Assembly (NCBI GenBank): GCA_050013615.1
Contig: JBEKEX010000030.1
Coordinates: 1 to 17,419, forward strand
DNA length: 17,419 nucleotides
Source: JBEKEX01 sp050013615
Lineage (GTDB): Bacteria; Chloroflexota; Anaerolineae; Anaerolineales; Anaerolineaceae
Reading direction: 5' to 3'
Shown here: positions 14,370 to 17,419 of the stretch, piece by piece
Numbering within the stretch: the stretch's first letter is position 1
Layout of the letters: the number at the start of each line of letters is the position of its first letter
Position numbers and translations under genes: made by a program
Notes under the pieces: model-generated
Told to the model about the DNA's origin: nothing
What the model saw: only the letters and a program-made list of their open reading frames with translations
The model's database searches: none

Positions 14370-15182
14370 TTACCATAAAAATGCAACACTACGCTTGCCC
14401 AGGATCAAGTCATCAAAGATCAAGCTGCCTGGCTTGTTTGCCATGCCAGTACACACATGGACCGGCAACAAGTGCTCCTCACGCGGGTGGCAATAGCGTG
14501 CCGAAGGCGCTTTCTGCCATTCGATCAGGCGTTGTTCACGTTCGGACTGAGACAACGGACCGGTGCAGGTTTCAACCAGCCAGTTCTGAAAGGCATCATT
14601 GGCCGGGTCCTGATGAAAGGTTCCTTCCCACAAAAAGGCTCCCAAGTTATGAAATGAGAATCCTGATCCGATCATCAGGATGTTCTCATTCATTAACTCA
14701 CGTAAGGCTTTCCCCAGAGCGATATGGGAGGCCGGGTTGAGTCCGCGTAAAAGTGAGAGCTGCAGGGATGGAATATCAGCCTGAGGGTACATTAATTTCA
14801 AAGGGATAAACAAACCATGGTCAAAGCCCCGTTTAAGATCAATGCGCGCGGGAATATTATTTTTTCTCAAATATCCGGCAATTTTATCCGCGAGCGCAGG
14901 GCTGCCAGAAGCCGGGTAGGTGATTTCATAGGCCTCACTCGGGAAGCCGTAATAATCATAGAACATGGGGGGATTTTGTGCTCCTAACAACGTAGCGGAG
15001 TTTTCCTCCCAATGAGCGCTGATCACCAGGATGACGTCAGGTTTTTTGAGCCGGGAGGGAAGTTCCTTCATAAAATCCACCATCGCTCCGTGGCCTGCGT
15101 CTCCCAGAATAGGCAGGGGGCCCCCTCCGTGGCTGAAATAAACAATTTGAGCTTTGGTTTCAGCGTTGGTCTGATTCGTCAT
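14370..15182 (-). CDS. LigB/DODA-type class III extradiol dioxygenase
   Basis: A 270-residue protein similar to E. coli YgiD (4,5-DOPA extradiol dioxygenase), a non-heme metal enzyme that opens catechol rings. Expected metal ligands are His18 (SHGGGP), His57 (SAHWEE) and His237 (PREEHLLPV). The catalytic His122 lies in GFDHGLFIPLKLMYP, and His178 in SFHNL corresponds to the conserved VHNL of the family. The YPASGSPALA segment near residue 89 is also typical. Length is normal. AGGA precedes the ATG. The native ring substrate is unknown, since bacterial YgiD-type enzymes often have no clear pathway. It stands alone on the minus strand, with 276 nt to the next gene upstream. Confidence 0.85.
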   Translation of the reverse strand: MTNQTNAETKAQIVYFSHGGGPLPILGDAGHGAMVDFMKELPSRLKKPDVILVISAHWEENSATLLGAQNPPMFYDYYGFPSEAYEITYPASGSPALADKIAGYLRKNNIPARIDLKRGFDHGLFIPLKLMYPQADIPSLQLSLLRGLNPASHIALGKALRELMNENILMIGSGFSFHNLGAFLWEGTFHQDPANDAFQNWLVETCTGPLSQSEREQRLIEWQKAPSARYCHPREEHLLPVHVCTGMANKPGSLIFDDLILGKRSVAFLW

Positions 15183-15458
15183 ACAATCCTTTGAAAATTT
15201 AAGCTTTGTTACGACTAATAATTGCCACGTTTTAAGCGCATTATTTCCTAATTATAAATCAAGACACTGACGGCTCGAGACGAATTTGTTGGTGTAAGCT
15301 GAAATACGCAGACAAACAGCAACCGACCGGGATTACGTCCATAATATAAATTCAATCTACTGGTTTTCTGATTCTCATTCAAACTCTACCAACGAATGGA
15401 AACTCCTTGAAAGCGATTCCTCCGCCATTGCCCTATTAATAACCGACCAATTTATATG

Positions 15459-16283
15459 TCAATCCTTTAAAAACAAAAGGACATCGCGGTGAAATTGCTT
15501 TCCATAAGCTGGATGACCCATGCCCTTGTAAAGGATAAGTCTGGCATTTGGAATGTCCTCGGCGGTCGCGCGGAATAACGCTTCGGTATAAAATGGGTCT
15601 TTATCACCCGCTATCACCAGTGTGGGCGCAGAAATCTGATTCAGGCGGTCCTTAAAGTTATGTTTTTCTTCTGCTTTAACGGTGATTACCAAATCCGAAA
15701 GATCTTCGGGTGCACCGAAAAGCATCCCACCCATTCGCGATGCCAGCCAGACGAGTGGCGCGGATACATACTTCATTATTCCATTTTGGGGGAACATGGG
15801 ACTGACTAGTATTGTGTAAGCCTCTCTCCACTGGTGCTGACGTGCCAAGTGACCAATTTGCAATTCTTCACGCATGCCCGCAGCACTCAAAGTGTAAGCG
15901 CTCGAATGGATGACCAATTTCAGAATAAGATCAGGGTGGTCGGCTGCGAAATGCTGTGCTATGGCACCTCCGGTCGAAACACCTATTATATCGACCGGTC
16001 CCCCAAACTCCTCCTTTATCATGGTGGCATAATCGTCCGACATTTCCTTTAATGTGTAACCATCTGGTAACCCTGGCTTTCGGTTCACGATGTAGGTCGT
16101 ATAGTCTTTATCGAAAAAGAGGAACTTATACACAATCGAAAAGAGCGGAAGCGATAGACCCACAAGGGGCTTGTTTTCAAATTCCAACCCTTGAAAGATT
16201 ACCAGTGGTCGAGCTCCATGACCAAAACGGTTATAGGCAAGACCACTGCGGAAATAGCCGGCACTCGATGATGATTTTTTCAC
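15459..16283 (-). CDS. Alpha/beta hydrolase
   Basis: A 274-residue alpha/beta-hydrolase fold protein. The nucleophile elbow GVSTGG puts Ser103 at the catalytic position; Asp229 (GDKDPF; Asp227 is the alternative) and His257 (GMGHPA) complete a triad. An oxyanion-hole candidate lies at FQGLEF (30-35) in place of the usual HG motif. Residues 35-55 are hydrophobic (LVGLSLPLFSIVYKFLFF) and probably part of the N-terminal fold, not a signal peptide. The start codon is GTG at 16283 with GGAG upstream. Esterase, lipase or peroxidase-like activity is all possible; the substrate cannot be predicted. It is flanked by the dioxygenase and the deaminase on the same strand, but the gaps (276 and 144 nt) do not argue for a tight operon. 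Confidence 0.8.
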   Translation of the reverse strand: MKKSSSSAGYFRSGLAYNRFGHGARPLVIFQGLEFENKPLVGLSLPLFSIVYKFLFFDKDYTTYIVNRKPGLPDGYTLKEMSDDYATMIKEEFGGPVDIIGVSTGGAIAQHFAADHPDLILKLVIHSSAYTLSAAGMREELQIGHLARQHQWREAYTILVSPMFPQNGIMKYVSAPLVWLASRMGGMLFGAPEDLSDLVITVKAEEKHNFKDRLNQISAPTLVIAGDKDPFYTEALFRATAEDIPNARLILYKGMGHPAYGKQFHRDVLLFLKD

Positions 16284-16427
16284 TCTGTGGCTCCGAATTC
16301 ATTTCCTGATATTAAATCCATTAACCTTAGATTCTACATCACACCAGATCGAGGTATTGGCGACACCGTCCCAGGTAGGAACCCACCATCCAACTGGGTA
16401 AAAATGTCTGGTTAGATTGTTGCTGTT

Positions 16428-16910
16428 TCAGAGAGCTTCGTGCCAAAAATTCATATGAACAGAACGGGCGTCCTTCTCGATCTCAACGATGGGACCGAGA
16501 ACCTCGATTGGCTGTTTGCTATGAGAGAAGACCTCCCGGCATGGCAGTAACAAGTGGTCAGGCGACGGACCGACCATGTCATACAGGTCCATTTCATCAA
16601 GAGCATAGACTACGCGGCCGATCCTGCTCCAATGGATTGCTCCGGCGCACATGCAGCAAGGTTCCGTGCTCGCATAAAGAGTATGGCAGGTGAGTTGTTC
16701 AGGAGAATATTGCTGGACTGCCCGTCGCACGAGGTTGGTTTCGGCGTGTCCGGTGCAATCTCGACCGGTATTAACCGTATTTTCGGCTTGGAGCACAACC
16801 TGGTTATGTTCATCGACCAATAATGCTCCAAAGGGATGATTACCATGCTGGCGCGCCTGCCATGCCACCGCAATGGCTGAACGTAAATGTTCAATATCGA
16901 TGTCGTTCAT
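16428..16910 (-). CDS. Cytidine/guanine deaminase-fold nucleoside deaminase
   Basis: A 160-residue zinc-dependent deaminase of the CDA superfamily. HAE at 55-57 gives the zinc ligand His55 and the proton shuttle Glu57; PCCMC at 84-88 gives Cys85 and Cys88 as the other zinc ligands. HPFGALLVD (25-33) and the ENTVNTGRD segment (43-51) are typical substrate-side elements. This arrangement fits the guanine deaminase/TadA branch rather than short cytidine deaminases. TadA (tRNA A34 deaminase) is usually unique and essential; the FWHEAL tail and lack of neighbouring tRNA signals make a free-base or nucleoside deaminase more likely, but this is not decided. AGAGG precedes the ATG. The protein appears complete. 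Confidence 0.8.
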   Translation of the reverse strand: MNDIDIEHLRSAIAVAWQARQHGNHPFGALLVDEHNQVVLQAENTVNTGRDCTGHAETNLVRRAVQQYSPEQLTCHTLYASTEPCCMCAGAIHWSRIGRVVYALDEMDLYDMVGPSPDHLLLPCREVFSHSKQPIEVLGPIVEIEKDARSVHMNFWHEAL

Positions 16911-16977
16911 TCACAGCCTCTTGTTTATCAGATTGACTGGTATGCGGGAATAGGACAAACTGATGAGGGTTAAGGTT

Positions 16978-17217
16978 TCATTTTCCAGCGCTAAAGAATT
17001 TAAAAAACAACTCTTTGGATAGAGCAGCGCCTTTTTCGGTCAGATCAATCGTTGGGCCTTTTCCCGAGGGGTCGCCGACAAAACCTTTTGCGTGTAGGCG
17101 GACCAGCACAGCCAGATCCAAACCCTTCCACGCCCGGGTGGCGTATTGATCACGCGAACTGGTTAGATAGAGTAATGCCAGGATCATTTCATCAACCTTA
17201 CCTTGATCGTACTCCAT
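16978..17217 (-). CDS. DUF6429 family protein
   Basis: A 79-residue protein matching my memory of DUF6429: an N-terminal helix VDEMILALLYLT (8-19), the invariant-looking RAWKGLDLAVLVRLHAKGFVGDP (28-50), a short strand and a terminal helix with LTEKGAALSKELFFKFF. The fold suggests a winged-helix-like small domain, which is an inference. The start at 17217 has GGAG at correct spacing, whereas an in-frame ATG at 17307 would run into the insertion-sequence end repeat. The insertion sequence lies about 90 nt upstream of the start, so the native promoter may have been displaced or replaced. Function is unknown. Confidence 0.75.
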   Translation of the reverse strand: MEYDQGKVDEMILALLYLTSSRDQYATRAWKGLDLAVLVRLHAKGFVGDPSGKGPTIDLTEKGAALSKELFFKFFSAGK

Positions 17218-17306
17218 GGTTTCTCCGAATGTGAAGAAAAAGTCCTTATGGTATAAAAATCCATATATATTATACGGCTGTTTGCAATGCGGATTAACCT
17301 GGCGCA

Positions 17307-17366
17307 TTGCATCAAATAGAATCTTACCCTAAGTCAAGTCGTTGCATCAAAAAGGATGTTACCCTA
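17307..17366 (+). mobile_element. Left end of an insertion sequence: two direct terminal repeats
   Basis: TTGCATCAAA starts at 17307 and again at 17342, each followed by an AGxAT core and TTACCCTA; by eye the two units are near identical over about 24 nt with a 35-nt period. They precede a transposase start at 17398. Repeated units at the end of an integrase-core insertion sequence are likely transposase-binding sites. The outermost base cannot be fixed without the other end. Confidence 0.6.
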
Positions 17367-17397
17367 CGGCAGAGATTTCTGGCTGCCGGAGGAGAAC

Positions 17398-17419
17398 ATG
17401 ATGAGTCAACGAAGCAAGA
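17398..17419 (+). CDS. Transposase/integrase-core protein, N-terminal fragment cut by the window end
   Basis: ATGATG preceded by GGAGGAG, giving MMSQRSK before the window ends. Integrase-core transposases of this type that I recall begin with a similar Ser-Gln/Lys-Arg-Ser-Lys stretch. Together with the two terminal-type repeats just upstream, this supports the first codons of a transposase. Only seven codons are visible, so family assignment is tentative. Confidence 0.5.

Overview
The window reads as an accessory stretch of a bacterial chromosome of moderate GC content. Gene content (AdiA-like and SpeC/SpeF-like decarboxylases, a GadC-like antiporter, PRC-barrel proteins, a C45 Ntn-hydrolase, a DUF6429 protein) would fit an environmental Chloroflexota (Anaerolineae-type) organism. 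That placement is an inference from gene content only; no rRNA or marker gene is present.

Left third (85-7831, all minus strand): a probable amino-acid decarboxylation locus. In transcription order it holds an AdiA-like arginine decarboxylase, a GadC-like APC antiporter, a SpeC/SpeF-like ornithine decarboxylase and two tandem paralogous PRC-barrel proteins. The likely logic is import of a basic amino acid, PLP-dependent decarboxylation that consumes a cytoplasmic proton, and export of the polyamine product (agmatine or putrescine). Spacings of 13, 58 and 83 nt suggest an operon from the AdiA-like gene to the second PRC gene. The last PRC gene is separated by a 60-nt structured repeat.

Middle (8124-12872): a divergent C45-family Ntn acyltransferase/amidohydrolase, an unrecognised membrane protein, a small membrane-anchored zinc-ribbon protein, and a 622-residue single-pass exported protein with a ZU5-like segment behind a good sigma70-type promoter. 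Three gap-free copies of a 60-nt hairpin element (806, 7968, 9979) lie in intergenic regions, all in the same orientation, with a conserved loop and partly compensated stem changes.

Boundary (about 12955-13413): the 3' half of a tRNA-His, from anticodon loop to discriminator base, with no 5' half and followed by a strong intrinsic terminator. This is what the distal attachment site of an element integrated into tRNA-His looks like. If so, sequence to its left (including the decarboxylase locus) may be part of an integrated island whose intact tRNA lies left of the window.

Right part (13530-17419): a ferritin-like di-iron protein, a LigB/DODA-type extradiol dioxygenase, an alpha/beta hydrolase, a purine/pyrimidine deaminase-fold protein and a DUF6429 protein, all on the minus strand. 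At the right edge is the end of an insertion sequence with two direct repeats and the first codons of its transposase.
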